In this document: positions 18,416-26,574 of the stretch, in pieces
Position numbering within the stretch: position 1 is the stretch's first letter
Layout: each line of letters begins with the position of its first letter
Assembly: GCF_026314945.1 (NCBI RefSeq)
Contig: NZ_CP111121.1
Location: 1,426,001 to 1,490,000 of the forward strand
DNA from: Chryseobacterium fluminis
GTDB lineage: Bacteria > Bacteroidota > Bacteroidia > Flavobacteriales > Weeksellaceae
Direction: 5' to 3'
Length of the DNA: 64,000 nucleotides
The notes under the pieces: model-generated
What the model was told of the DNA's origin: nothing
What the model saw: the letters and a program-made list of their open reading frames with translations, nothing else
Database searches by the model: none
Translations under genes and position numbers: made by a program

Positions 18416-19588
18416 ATGGATGGATTACTTTGGGCCATATGCATACTGTGCCTTACCATATTGGGTATTATGTTTATTCTGAAGAAACTGGACCAACCTT
18501 ACCTCATTGCTTATATTATCGCCGGTATCGTGCTTGGGCCATATGGATCAGGGGTTTTTACAAAACCGGATGAGATAGAAGTCATCGGTGAAATAGGAAT
18601 CCTGATTCTGATGTTCTTTCTGGGTATGGAAATTGATGTACCGGACCAACGCAGCCTGCTCATTAAACCTGTCATAGCACAGAGCATAAAAATAGTTCTG
18701 AGTACAGCCTTCGCTTTTTCGATAGGCTATATTACAGAATTGCCCCTAAAAAGCACCGTCCTGATCGCCGTCCTTTTTATTTTTAACAGTACTGCTGTGG
18801 TCAGCGAATTCCTGAAGAAGCACCAAACTTTAAAAACTACCTTCGGGATCATGATCCTCAATATGCTGATCTTCCAGGATCTTCTTCTGGCCCCTGTTCT
18901 GACCCTACTGAAGGTTTGGAGCAAAGATGATTTCAGCTTTCTGCAAATCATATTTCCTGTTCTTGTATGCATTGCTATTTTTTTCGTTTTAAAAAAGATA
19001 AGAAATGTACAGGAAATCAGGCTTCCGGAATTTTTTCGTACGATTGAGAATGATCATGACCTGCAGGTATTTTCTGGACTGATGATCTGCCTTGGATTTG
19101 GATTATGTGCTGAAACAGCCGGATTGAGCGGTGCACTGGGAAGTTTTATCGCCGGTGTTATCGTAGGACGGGTAAAGGTATTTCACTGGCTCGAACATTC
19201 TTTAATGCCTTTTAAAGTGTTTTTCACTACCCTCTTTTTTGTTTCCATAGGTCTTCGTCTTGATCTTTTCTACCTGTATTCTAACTTCCGGATCATTCTG
19301 CTGGGAACTTTTTTTGTTCTCATCAGCAACAGCCTTATGTCTGCCGTTATATTCCGTTTACTGAAGTATCCGTGGAAGGACAGCTGGTATGGAGGTGCCC
19401 TGTTATCCCAAACAGGAGAGTTCGGGATTTTAGCATTGTCCATCGCCTACAAATCAGGCATCATAGAATATAGTTTATATAAAGCCGGGCTTGGAATAAC
19501 ATGCCTGTCACTGTTATTGTCTACCATCTGGATCGCTGTTTTAAAGAAAATTATTGAAAAAAAATCTGTGACTGATATCAGTAGATAA
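18416..19588 (+). CDS. Kef-type cation:proton antiporter (CPA2 family)
   Basis: A membrane protein of 390 residues with about 12 hydrophobic segments spread over its full length. CPA2 family features are the first-helix/loop AYIIAGIVLGPYGSGVF, the GEIGILILMFFLGMEID segment, FIFNSTAVVSEFL, and the GALGSFIAGVIVGR segment in the second half. It stops after the transport domain; the cytosolic TrkA-N nucleotide-binding domain of KefB/KefC is absent. It would exchange Na+ or K+ for protons across the inner membrane. It lies downstream of hsp20 in the same direction, separated by a terminator. Confidence 0.9.
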   Translation: MDGLLWAICILCLTILGIMFILKKLDQPYLIAYIIAGIVLGPYGSGVFTKPDEIEVIGEIGILILMFFLGMEIDVPDQRSLLIKPVIAQSIKIVLSTAFAFSIGYITELPLKSTVLIAVLFIFNSTAVVSEFLKKHQTLKTTFGIMILNMLIFQDLLLAPVLTLLKVWSKDDFSFLQIIFPVLVCIAIFFVLKKIRNVQEIRLPEFFRTIENDHDLQVFSGLMICLGFGLCAETAGLSGALGSFIAGVIVGRVKVFHWLEHSLMPFKVFFTTLFFVSIGLRLDLFYLYSNFRIILLGTFFVLISNSLMSAVIFRLLKYPWKDSWYGGALLSQTGEFGILALSIAYKSGIIEYSLYKAGLGITCLSLLLSTIWIAVLKKIIEKKSVTDISR

Positions 19589-19604
19589 GAGAATGTATGT
19601 TTTA

Positions 19605-19647
19605 TAGACGGCTCATAAAAAATATTAAACCTACTAATGGGCCGTCT
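19605..19647 (+). terminator. Terminator-like hairpin after the antiporter
   Basis: AGACGGCTCAT pairs with ATGGGCCGTCT (one wobble) around a 21-nt AT-rich loop, 17 bp after the stop. There is no T-run, so the call is moderate. Confidence 0.45.
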
Positions 19648-19711
19648 GTAATATAAAGGTGCTGATTATTTCAAAAGCCTTCCCTTCGGAGTCATCTAAA
19701 CGATTATATTA

Positions 19712-19909
19712 TCAACTACCATTGATCACCTTGGCAGTGTCTTTCTTTTGATGCATGGTGTCTGATATTTCTTTTAACGTCCGGATCGTATCGGATTTTC
19801 CGTCGTTTACCGTCTCTTTTTTGTTGGCCTGATCCTTATATTGTGTCTCGGCTTTCTGACATGCCGACAAAACAGAAAGAATGAATAATGATGTTACGAT
19901 ATATTTCAT
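19712..19909 (-). CDS. Small charged lipoprotein
   Basis: A 65-residue protein with a short lipoprotein signal (MKYIVTSLFILSVLSAC, lipobox LSAC) and a hydrophilic tail rich in Lys, Asp and Thr. It is exported and lipid-anchored, of unknown role. It is convergent with the antiporter gene. Confidence 0.65.
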   Translation of the reverse strand: MKYIVTSLFILSVLSACQKAETQYKDQANKKETVNDGKSDTIRTLKEISDTMHQKKDTAKVINGS

Positions 19910-20093
19910 GATAATGTGATTGATGATAACAAACCTATCAATTGATGCACAGAAAATATATGATCATAGTCACAAAAGCATCAAACACTAGCTTGAAACG
20001 TAAAATAAAAATTCAAATTAATTAATTATCATAGATTTTAAATCTAAACTATGTTCAAATCATGGGCTGTTGTGGAGGTCTAGTGTATACAAG

Positions 20094-20600
20094 CCACCGC
20101 TGCCGCACGATTCCATCGTGTGGCATTTACTTTCTCACCGCTGCCGCACGATTCTATCGTGTGGTATTTGCTATCTCACACTTAAATACCTTTAGAAAGT
20201 TTAAAAAAAAATACCGCAGAAGAAGTGCACATCAGAAAAAATCAAAGATTTTCAACAAGACTTCCGTTTGCTTCTTCTGCGCAAAGTATAGTACTTAAAT
20301 TAACTTAAGTGTTTAAAAAGCTTTGGAATTCCTTGGTGGTTTACGGTTTACTACAGACAACCACACGAAGGGATTCGTGCGGTAGCGGTATCTTACTTAA
20401 ATTAACTTAATTGTTTAAAAAACTTTCACTGCTACCGCACAATTCAATCGTGTGGTATGGTATTTATATCTCCTATCTCACACTTAATTATCCTTTAAAA
20501 AGCTTAAAAATACCGCAGAATTAAGTGTACCTCATAAGAAAATCAAAGATTTTCAAAAAACTTCCGTGTACTTTTCTGCGTAAAGTATATTACTTTCCCA
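20094..20600. repeat. Repeat array 1 (left of the XRE island)
   Basis: Two element types alternate. P is a ~28-bp imperfect palindrome, GCTGCCGCACGA..TCGTGTGG or its reverse, at about 20096-20123, 20137-20164, 20361-20389 and 20429-20455. U is a ~135-bp imperfect inverted repeat that starts CACTTAA and ends TTAAGTG, with inner arms CGCAGAAGAAGTGCAC and GCTTCTTCTGCG and a core GAAAATC..GATTTTC. One U unit is complete (about 20177-20312) and one has lost its right end (about 20479-20598). P copies on the left of a U point one way and those on the right the other. Short open frames inside are by-products. Confidence 0.85.
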
Positions 20601-20734
20601 ACTTTCGTTTACATTTACTTTAGTCGCATCTTGTGGTCTTTTTTTACTTAAATCATCGCTCATAATAAATATTTTTTGATTAATAAAACCAAAAACAGCT
20701 AGTCTTTAGACGATATCATTACGGATTTCCGTAA

Positions 20735-20765
20735 ATAAAAAATCCCAACTCGTCAGGATTTATTT
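20735..20765 (-). terminator. Terminator of the XRE gene
   Basis: On the minus strand AAATCC is followed by a 9-nt loop, then GGGATT and a six-T run, right at and after the stop codon of the gene that ends at 20753. Confidence 0.6.
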
Positions 20766-21034
20766 GATAACTTAATATATTTTTTCATGTCAAAATCAAA
20801 GAGCTCTTGTATGGTAACATTAAGTTCTCTGCTGATTATAAGTAGCGTATCATATCTTGGGTTTGTGTTGCCCCTTTCTAATTCTCCTATGGTTTTTTTG
20901 GCGTGTCCTGTCCTTAAGCCCAGTTCTTCTTGTGAAATAGGTTTATTTGTCTCGGGATTTATCACTTTCTTTCTTAATTCAGAGATTCTGTAACCAAGCG
21001 CCTTTTTATAATTATTAAGGTCAATTTCATTCAT
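20753..21034 (-). CDS. XRE-family helix-turn-helix regulator
   Basis: A DNA-binding protein of 93 residues, almost entirely one Cro/CI-type domain: ISELRKKV (helix 1), ISQEELGLRTGHAKKTIGELERGN (the helix-turn-helix, residues ~34-57), and YDTLLIISRELNVTIQELFDF closing the fold. There is no sensor or peptidase domain. It is transcribed away from the structured leader and 190-aa gene, and the shared upstream region holds several palindromes (21046, 21069, 21380) that are natural operators for it. Self-repression and control of the divergent transcript are inferred. Confidence 0.85.
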   Translation of the reverse strand: MNEIDLNNYKKALGYRISELRKKVINPETNKPISQEELGLRTGHAKKTIGELERGNTNPRYDTLLIISRELNVTIQELFDFDMKKYIKLSNKS

Positions 21035-21045
21035 TAACCGTAAAA

Positions 21046-21088
21046 TTCAAAGTTTGAAATTAAAATTTAGGATACTTATATGTATCCT
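21046..21088. promoter_or_regulatory. Palindromic operator candidates between XRE gene and divergent leader
   Basis: TTCAAA-G-TTTGAA (21046-21058) and AGGATAC-6 nt-GTATCCT (21069-21088) lie between the XRE start at 21034 and the plus-strand -7 box TACCTTTG (21104-21111). A further perfect palindrome, GTATCATGATAC, is at 21380-21391. These fit binding sites for the XRE dimer. Confidence 0.55.
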
Positions 21089-21103
21089 TTTGTTTTTTTT
21101 TCT

Positions 21104-21504
21104 TACCTTTGTACAATAAGCTACAATAAAGTAGCTTTGCGATACTTCAAAGAAAATAGAAGCTATTGTTTAGAATCTTGCTTTTGAAAACTGGTAATTT
21201 TTATGCACGCAAGAGGATAAGCAGGAAGCTCACGACCTAGGCGTGGGCTCTCTTATCTGTGTGCAGGGTATACCAGTACCTCAAAAGCGGATATTGTAGA
21301 GTTCCATGCCGTTTTTATTTCATGCTTGCTGTTCTGTCTTTCTACAATCATCTTTTCTAAGCCGCTTCACAACATACAAGTATCATGATACGATACAGTG
21401 GAGTGTACAATCCATTGCGGCTTCAGGGCTTTCACGGGACACAATTGTTATTTATTATTTTAATCTGTTAAGTGTGGAACTCCGGCGTACCGGTGTACGC
21501 CGGA
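21104..21504 (+). ncRNA. Structured leader or small RNA upstream of the 45-aa and 190-aa ORFs
   Basis: A TAnnTTTG box (TACCTTTG, 21104-21111) should start a transcript near 21117. Within it are a hairpin AAGCTAC/GTAGCTT (21118-21137) and a long compound hairpin at 21179-21294: GCTTTTGA..TCAAAAGC outside, then ACTGGTA..TACCAGT, TGCACGCA..TGTGTGCA, GATAAG..CTTATC, and AAGCTCACG..CGTGGGCT around a short central loop. A perfect 10-bp hairpin follows, TCCGGCGTAC/GTACGCCGGA with loop CGGT (21481-21504), just before the ORF at 21515. No protein family explains the region. It could be an attenuator, an antitoxin-type RNA or an independent small RNA. The pairing is seen in the sequence; the role is inference. 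Confidence 0.5.
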
Positions 21505-21514
21505 TGTTTTTACC

Positions 21515-21652
21515 ATGCAAGTGAAATCAAACGAATTCCATGCAGTAATGGATGAATCAATGACAGCTCTTTTACATTATTCAAAAAAAATGCAAAAACT
21601 TTATGAAAAAAAATACAGCAGATTGGGACATCCTCTTTTGGACAGGCCCTAA
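21515..21652 (+). CDS. Small 45-aa ORF overlapping the downstream gene
   Basis: ATG at 21515, stop TAA at 21650-21652 (MQVKSNEFHAVMDESM...). The peptide is amphipathic and basic with a coding-like composition, helix-prone around HYSKKMQKLYEKKYSRL. It overlaps the start of the 190-aa gene by 50 bp in another frame. Either it is a real small leader or antitoxin-like peptide coupled to the next gene, or the two frames once formed a single protein. It starts 10 bp after a perfect hairpin. Unrecognised. Confidence 0.45.
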   Translation: MQVKSNEFHAVMDESMTALLHYSKKMQKLYEKKYSRLGHPLLDRP

Positions 21653-22175
21653 GAAACGTGCTGGGTTACAGCTCTTAGAAAACTTCTTCCAGTTCAATGA
21701 TTTGGCTGTCACTAAAAAAAGGCTAAACGACATCATTCGCTACGCCATAAAAAAGGATGGTTTCATTGCGGAAGATCCGTCGGTGCTCTTTCAGTTTCAC
21801 CAGTCGATGCGCTCGTTTGTGCGGGCAGGATATCTCCTGATGATGAAGAAAAAGAAACATCGTTTCAGCAGACTGCCGGAGAACTCCATTCCTGTGGTGT
21901 TCGGCATGCTTTCGGAGCAAGAATACCTGGATCCGCTCTTGGTATTCAGTCAGGCCCATAAGGAATACACCATCAAGGAGTTCGATTACTTTATGTCCGG
22001 GATGGTTTATTTGTCGATGGGCATCTCGGATCACATTCCCGAAAAAAATATCATCAGCCCGTACATTCATCTGATGAAAATGCTGGATGCCGCACACCTT
22101 ATTCTTCAGAGAAGAAGCAAAAAGAAGACGGCCGGCAACCATCCGGAAGAAGGTGAGAGGTACATAAAAAGTTAG
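21603..22175 (+). CDS. Hypothetical 190-aa basic protein in the repeat-framed island
   Basis: A soluble, Lys-rich protein (MKKNTADWDILFWTGPKKRAG...). It is predicted mainly helical, with basic patches (MMKKKKHRFSR near residue 80, RRSKKKTAG near 170). There is no signal peptide, membrane helix or catalytic motif. The family was not recognised; a DNA- or RNA-binding role would fit the charge, but this is speculation. The start ATG lies inside the 45-aa ORF. The gene is the only sizeable plus-strand gene between the two repeat arrays. Array 2 begins 58 bp after the stop. Confidence 0.6.
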   Translation: MKKNTADWDILFWTGPKKRAGLQLLENFFQFNDLAVTKKRLNDIIRYAIKKDGFIAEDPSVLFQFHQSMRSFVRAGYLLMMKKKKHRFSRLPENSIPVVFGMLSEQEYLDPLLVFSQAHKEYTIKEFDYFMSGMVYLSMGISDHIPEKNIISPYIHLMKMLDAAHLILQRRSKKKTAGNHPEEGERYIKS

Positions 22176-22232
22176 AAGTTTTGGATGAGGAGACCCATCA
22201 TAAGTTAACAGGAATACCAGAAAATTAAGTTC

Positions 22233-22985
22233 ACCACTGCTACCGCACGATTCCATCGTGTGGTATTTATTATCTCACCGCTGCCGCACGATTCTATCGT
22301 GTGGTATTTGCTATCTCACACTTAAATATCTTTAGAAAGTTTTAAAAAAATACCGCAGAAGAAGTGCACATCAGAAGAAATCAAGATTTTCAAAAAATTT
22401 CCGTGTGTTTCTGTTGCGCAAAGTATATTACTTAAATTAACTTAAGTGTTTAAAATCCTTTGGATTTCCTTGGTGGTTTACTACAGACAACCACACGAAG
22501 GGATTCGTGCGGTAGCGGTGTGTGGTATTTATTATCTTAAACTTAAATACCTTTAAAAAGTTTAAAAAACACCGCATAATTAAGTGTACCTCAGAAGAAA
22601 AATCAAAGATTTTCAACAGGACTTCCGTGTACTTCTTCTGCGCAAAGTATAGTACTTAAATTAACTTAAGTGTTTAAAATCCTTTGGATTTTCTTTGTGG
22701 TTTACAGGCTACCACACGAAGGGATTCGTGCGGTAGCGGTGTGTGGTATTTATTATCTTAAACTTAAATACCCTTTAAAAAGCTTAAAAAATACCGCAGC
22801 ATTAAGTGTACCTCAGAAGAAAATCAAAGATTTTCAAAAAACTTACGTGTACTTTTCTGTCCAAAGTATATTACTTAAATTAACTTAAGTGTTTAAAATC
22901 CTTTGGATTTCCTTGGTGGTTTACTACAGACAACCACACGAAGGATTCGTGCGGTAGCGGTGATTCGTGCGGTAGCGGTGATTTA
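22233..22985. repeat. Repeat array 2 (right of the XRE island)
   Basis: The same P and U elements as in array 1. P palindromes are at about 22233-22263, 22277-22304, 22491-22519, 22712-22740 and 22934-22961, plus a half copy at 22962-22980. U units, bounded by CACTTAA or AACTTAA and TTAAGTG, are at about 22316-22448, 22537-22672 and 22759-22890. The order is P P U P U P U P (half P). The first two P copies point opposite to the last ones, so the array as a whole is inverted about its U units. An open frame at 22670-22888 is a by-product. Confidence 0.85.
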
Positions 22986-23006
22986 TATCTGGAAAAGTGG
23001 TAGCAG

Positions 23007-24413
23007 CTAAGTTTTTTTGATCTGAGTTGCTTTCAGCATCATCTGGTGAAGATCCGTATTTCTGATAAACGGAGACAGCCATTCTTTTCCGGGACCGTAA
23101 GCCGCCACTTCAACATAATCTCCCGAATGATCCATACTGATCCAGCCTACATTATTATGTTTCTGCTGTATCTCAGAATAGGCTTTATAAGGTAACTTTT
23201 TATAATTGTATAATCCGGACTCCTGTTTTTCCAGCCCGGAATAAAAGTTTAGTAAATGCTTTCCTTCTTCGTCGCTCAATCTTATACGGTTGGTTTCATA
23301 AATCCAGTCCCTGATCTGCTGCAGCGTAAAATCATGTTGTATGGAATTCAATATAAATTCGTTTGAGTATTTATAATCTGATATGCTGTTAAATTTTGAA
23401 GTGGCATCCGTTCCATAGATGGTGCCCGGGTTGGCATTGCCGTGATCGGTTGTAATAATAACCAGTGTTTCATTATCTTTTTCTGCAAAATCCAGAACAA
23501 CCTTTATCGCTTCATCAAAGGCCAGCTGGTCGTGTATGATAGCGGAAATATCATTGGCATGGGCTGCCCAATCTACTTTACCGCCTTCTATCTGGAGTAC
23601 AAAACCCTCAGCATGATCTTTCATCTGCCCAATGGCAACTTTTGCCATTTCTGCAAGCGAAGGACTCTCCTGCAAAGCCGGGAGATTCTTCTGATCGATG
23701 GTATACGGCAATGCTCCTGCATTAAAAACCCCTAATATTTTACCGGGCTTTTGTATGTTCTTCAAATCATTTTTAGTTTTACATACCCGGTACCCTTTCT
23801 GTCTGTATGCTTCATAAACATCTTTGCCGTCTGCTCTCTTACCGGGATTAAAAAACTCATCACCTCCGCCCATCATCACATCAAATCCAAGGTGATGATA
23901 CATTTCTGCGATTTCAGGTTCGGCATTTCGGCTTCCGGAATTTACACAGAAACCCGCCGGCGTTGCATGGGTGATGGTGACAGTGGTCACACAACCTGCT
24001 TTTTTGCCTGCTTTCTTAAACTTCTGCCATATCGGAACATATTTTTCACCGTCAGTACCCATGTTCAGTACCCCGTTCTTAACTCTTACCCCACCCCCGA
24101 ATGCTGAGCTGGCAGCAGCAGAATCTGTCACGATCGAGCTGGCAGACGCTGTATCCATTAGAGCTCTGCTCACTTTTCCGGTGTTATAAAGATCAATCCA
24201 ATGGCTAGTTTTACCCAGTATATTTCTGGAATAAAGATCTGCCATGGTCAGGGTTCCCAGGCTCATTCCGTCACTTACCATAAATATGATATTTTTAGCT
24301 TTCTTATGCTGAGAATCATTGATTTTGGAATTACCTCCCAGCAGATGAATAGGGTTTAAAGCGAGGGCGCCTGTTAAAAGACCTGAGCCTTTTAGAAATT
24401 TACGTCTGTCCAT
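23007..24413 (-). CDS. Alkaline phosphatase (PhoA superfamily), Tat-type signal
   Basis: A secreted phosphomonoesterase of 468 residues. The N-terminus MDRRKFLKGSGLLTGALAL carries a twin-arginine motif and hydrophobic stretch, so export by Tat is likely. The metal and nucleophile region is present: MVSDGMSLGT near residue 47, the nucleophile Ser in IVTDSAAASSAFG (~95), THATPAGF (~145), EGGKVDWAAHAND (~275), and TTDHGNANPG (~320) with Asp and His zinc ligands. It is the third gene on this strand after merC-like and COG0523 genes, but a separate promoter box and palindrome lie in the 83-bp gap upstream, which suggests zinc- or metal-linked control. Confidence 0.92.
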   Translation of the reverse strand: MDRRKFLKGSGLLTGALALNPIHLLGGNSKINDSQHKKAKNIIFMVSDGMSLGTLTMADLYSRNILGKTSHWIDLYNTGKVSRALMDTASASSIVTDSAAASSAFGGGVRVKNGVLNMGTDGEKYVPIWQKFKKAGKKAGCVTTVTITHATPAGFCVNSGSRNAEPEIAEMYHHLGFDVMMGGGDEFFNPGKRADGKDVYEAYRQKGYRVCKTKNDLKNIQKPGKILGVFNAGALPYTIDQKNLPALQESPSLAEMAKVAIGQMKDHAEGFVLQIEGGKVDWAAHANDISAIIHDQLAFDEAIKVVLDFAEKDNETLVIITTDHGNANPGTIYGTDATSKFNSISDYKYSNEFILNSIQHDFTLQQIRDWIYETNRIRLSDEEGKHLLNFYSGLEKQESGLYNYKKLPYKAYSEIQQKHNNVGWISMDHSGDYVEVAAYGPGKEWLSPFIRNTDLHQMMLKATQIKKT

Positions 24414-24432
24414 TGTAAAAAATTATAAATAG

Positions 24433-24473
24433 CAAAGTTATGGAGACTGCAACATTACTGAAACAGTGTTGCA
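24433..24473 (-). promoter_or_regulatory. Promoter and inverted repeat upstream of the phosphatase
   Basis: On the minus strand a TAnnTTTG box (TAACTTTG, 24440-24433) lies 20 bp before the phosphatase ATG. Just upstream, TGCAACA (24448-24454) and TGTTGCA (24467-24473) form an inverted repeat with a 12-bp spacer that covers the -33 area. The half site TGCAAC/GTTGCA is the same as in the two operators before the fur-family gene. Confidence 0.6.
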
Positions 24474-24496
24474 TTAATTAATTATCAATTTTAATA

Positions 24497-25696
24497 TTAA
24501 ATATTCTTAGGAAAAGGATCTTTGAAATATCTTTTTTCTTTCACCAATTTTGATTCATTATCATTAATAAGACAGCTTTGTAAATCCCGGTAAATCTGTT
24601 CTTTGTCGAGCTCCTGCCCGATAAAGACCAATTCATTCATTCTGTCTCCCCAAACTTTATCCCATCTTTCTTCGATAAAAGTCTGATTTTCCACAAATAC
24701 AGAATACTGCATTCTGTGAATAAGCGGCATACTGCACCACCATACGCCTGCTTTTTCCAGTCGCAACGATCCTCCAGCCTGTGAAAAGTTGAGCACATCG
24801 CCTGGTCTTGATGCTAACCAGAATATCCCTTTTGCTCTTAATATCCCCGGCGGATAATATTTATCGAGATATTCCCATAATCTGACAGGATGAAAAGGTC
24901 TGTGATCTCTAAAAATAAACGAACTGATTCCATATTCTTCCGTTTCCGGGGTATGCCCGGCGGACTCCAGTTCCTTCTGCCAGCCGGCAGAGTTCTGAGC
25001 CTTTTCAAAATCGAAAAGCCCGGTATTCAACAGTTCTTTTGGATTTACTTTACTAAATTCAGAGCTAATAATTCTGGCATCCGGATTCAATCTCTTGATA
25101 GCACTTTTTAAAAAACCTAAAGTATCTGCATCTACAAGATCCGTTTTATTAAGAATGATCACATTGGCAAACTCGATCTGATCTGTCAAAAGGTTAACGA
25201 TGGCTCTGCGATCGCCTTCGATGTCTGTGAGGTTTCTGTCGGCCAATAATTCATTAGTGCCAAAATCCTTTCCGAAATTATAACAGTCTACCACCGTTAC
25301 CATAGTGTCAATATAGCTGAATCCTGACAAATCGATCCCGCTCTCTTCATCTACGTAGGAAAATGTCTGTGCAACAGGAACCGGCTCGCTGATCCCACTG
25401 CTTTCAATGAGCAGGTAATCAAATCTGTTTTCACTAGCAAGCCGCTCGACCTCCATCATTAAATCTTCCCTTAAGGTACAGCATATACAGCCATTGCTCA
25501 TCTCAACGAGCTTTTCTTCGGTTCTCGATAAAGTATTTTCACTTTTCACCAATTGAGCATCAATATTAACTTCACTCATATCATTAACGATGACTGCAAC
25601 TTTTAAACCTTCTTTATTGTGAAGGATGTGGTTAAGCAAGGTCGTTTTTCCGGCTCCTAAAAAACCGCTCAGGACGGTTACGGGTAATTTGTTCAT
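24497..25696 (-). CDS. COG0523 family G3E GTPase (metal chaperone)
   Basis: A GTP-binding protein of 399 residues in the CobW/YeiR/ZigA group. The Walker A loop is [16 protein letters not shown] (~10), the metal site is the [11 protein letters not shown] motif (~70) with the CxCC signature, the base-recognition motif is NKTD (~182), and the C-terminal CobW domain carries [11 protein letters not shown]. These proteins deliver or allocate Zn2+ (or another transition metal) to enzymes and are often Zur-controlled. The upstream MerC gene, 12 bp away, and the divergent Fur-family gene fit that role. Confidence 0.92.
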   Translation of the reverse strand: MNKLPVTVLSGFLGAGKTTLLNHILHNKEGLKVAVIVNDMSEVNIDAQLVKSENTLSRTEEKLVEMSNGCICCTLREDLMMEVERLASENRFDYLLIESSGISEPVPVAQTFSYVDEESGIDLSGFSYIDTMVTVVDCYNFGKDFGTNELLADRNLTDIEGDRRAIVNLLTDQIEFANVIILNKTDLVDADTLGFLKSAIKRLNPDARIISSEFSKVNPKELLNTGLFDFEKAQNSAGWQKELESAGHTPETEEYGISSFIFRDHRPFHPVRLWEYLDKYYPPGILRAKGIFWLASRPGDVLNFSQAGGSLRLEKAGVWWCSMPLIHRMQYSVFVENQTFIEERWDKVWGDRMNELVFIGQELDKEQIYRDLQSCLINDNESKLVKEKRYFKDPFPKNI

Positions 25697-25708
25697 CTTT
25701 ATTATGAA

Positions 25709-26047
25709 TTAATGCTTATGATGATTAAAATTGATAAGGTGTCCGGTGATTAACCCAATCGCACCAAAATAAATGAAAGGCAAATGAATTTCGAAGAATA
25801 GATCTGCAAAAACCGAAACTGAAATAAGCAGAATCGAGACCGCAAATAAAACCTTCAGCCATGTATGCTGCGTTTTCTTTGAAATTCTATAGACCACAAC
25901 TGCCCCGATAATCAGGAAAGCAAGGTCAACCAATGGATTATGAGAAATTCCTAATGGAATAACCATTAATAACGGAAAGACTATACAATGAATCAAACAA
26001 AGTGCAGCTGCTGATAATCCGACGACATCCAGAATTTTTGATTTCAT
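25709..26047 (-). CDS. MerC-domain membrane protein
   Basis: An inner-membrane protein of 112 residues with four hydrophobic segments. The MerC pattern of a Cys pair or Cys-His near the end of the first helix is seen as LSAAALCLIHCIVFPLL. The tail ends HLINFNHHKH, which could bind metal. MerC proteins carry Hg2+ in resistance operons; chromosomal MerC-like proteins next to COG0523 and Fur genes more probably act in zinc homeostasis (inference). It is the first gene of the minus-strand operon. Confidence 0.85.
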   Translation of the reverse strand: MKSKILDVVGLSAAALCLIHCIVFPLLMVIPLGISHNPLVDLAFLIIGAVVVYRISKKTQHTWLKVLFAVSILLISVSVFADLFFEIHLPFIYFGAIGLITGHLINFNHHKH

Positions 26048-26071
26048 AAAAATTATATTTTAAGTTTCTTA

Positions 26072-26127
26072 TTGTAACTTTGTTGCAAAAGTAAAAATAA
26101 CATTCCAATAACGCAACATCGTTGCAT
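26072..26127. promoter_or_regulatory. Two Zur/Fur-like operators over divergent promoters
   Basis: TTGTAAC-TTT-GTTGCAA (26072-26088) and ACGCAAC-ATC-GTTGCAT (26111-26127) share a 7-3-7 layout with half-site consensus TTGCAAC and lie 39 bp apart. The first covers the plus-strand -7 box TAACTTTG (26075-26082) and touches the minus-strand box TACTTTTG (26093-26086). Repression of both the merC-like operon and the fur-family gene by its product is the obvious reading. Confidence 0.65.
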
Positions 26128-26133
26128 TAAAAT

Positions 26134-26514
26134 ATGAAAAAAACACGAAATACTCAGGCTAAAAGCGAGATACTGAGTTTATTAAATGATTCAGATAAGG
26201 CATTGTCTCACCATATGATTCAGGAAAAAGTGGGTGCATTATGCAACCGGGTAACGATTTACCGGGTTCTGGAACGGCTTGAAGAAGAAGGTTTAGTGCA
26301 CAAATTTGTAAATGTGGATGGCGTGGTCAATTATGCTAAATGTCATGGTTGTAAAGAGGGCGGCCATTTGCATAATCATGTGCATTTTAACTGCAGGAAA
26401 TGCCATCAGGTAACCTGTATCGAAAACAGTGTTCCTCAGATTAAAATGCCGCCTCAATTTATTATTGAAGATTATAATTTTGTTATCAGCGGAATTTGTC
26501 CCAATTGTCAGTAA
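26134..26514 (+). CDS. Fur-family metal-dependent repressor (Zur-like)
   Basis: A regulator of 126 residues. The winged helix (~1-75) includes CNRVTIYRVLERLEEEGLVHK. The dimerisation and metal part has HGCKEGGHLHNHVHFNCRKC, followed by CIEN and a final ICPNC. The two Cys-x2-Cys pairs form the structural zinc site and the His-rich segment the sensing site. It is divergent from the MerC-COG0523 operon, and its own start region carries two palindromic sites. Zinc is the most likely signal; iron cannot be ruled out. Confidence 0.88.
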   Translation: MKKTRNTQAKSEILSLLNDSDKALSHHMIQEKVGALCNRVTIYRVLERLEEEGLVHKFVNVDGVVNYAKCHGCKEGGHLHNHVHFNCRKCHQVTCIENSVPQIKMPPQFIIEDYNFVISGICPNCQ

Positions 26515-26574
26515 ACCTACAATTTTTCAGAAATTATTGTCCGATACCTGAGATATTTCCATTACATTGACATT

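Noticed and set aside
20062..20298. 78-codon open frame (and a similar one at 22670-22888)
   Set aside because: It lies wholly inside repeat elements, and the peptide changes with the repeat copies.
21306..21524. 72-codon frame in the structured leader
   Set aside because: Cys/Phe/Ser-rich translation of a region dominated by RNA-like pairing; it also runs over the hairpin and the 45-aa ORF start.
20062..22980. Repeats spaced at 150-220 bp that might be taken for a CRISPR array
   Set aside because: Repeats are imperfect palindromes in both directions, the spaces between them are themselves repeated (U units), spacing is irregular, and no cas gene is present.
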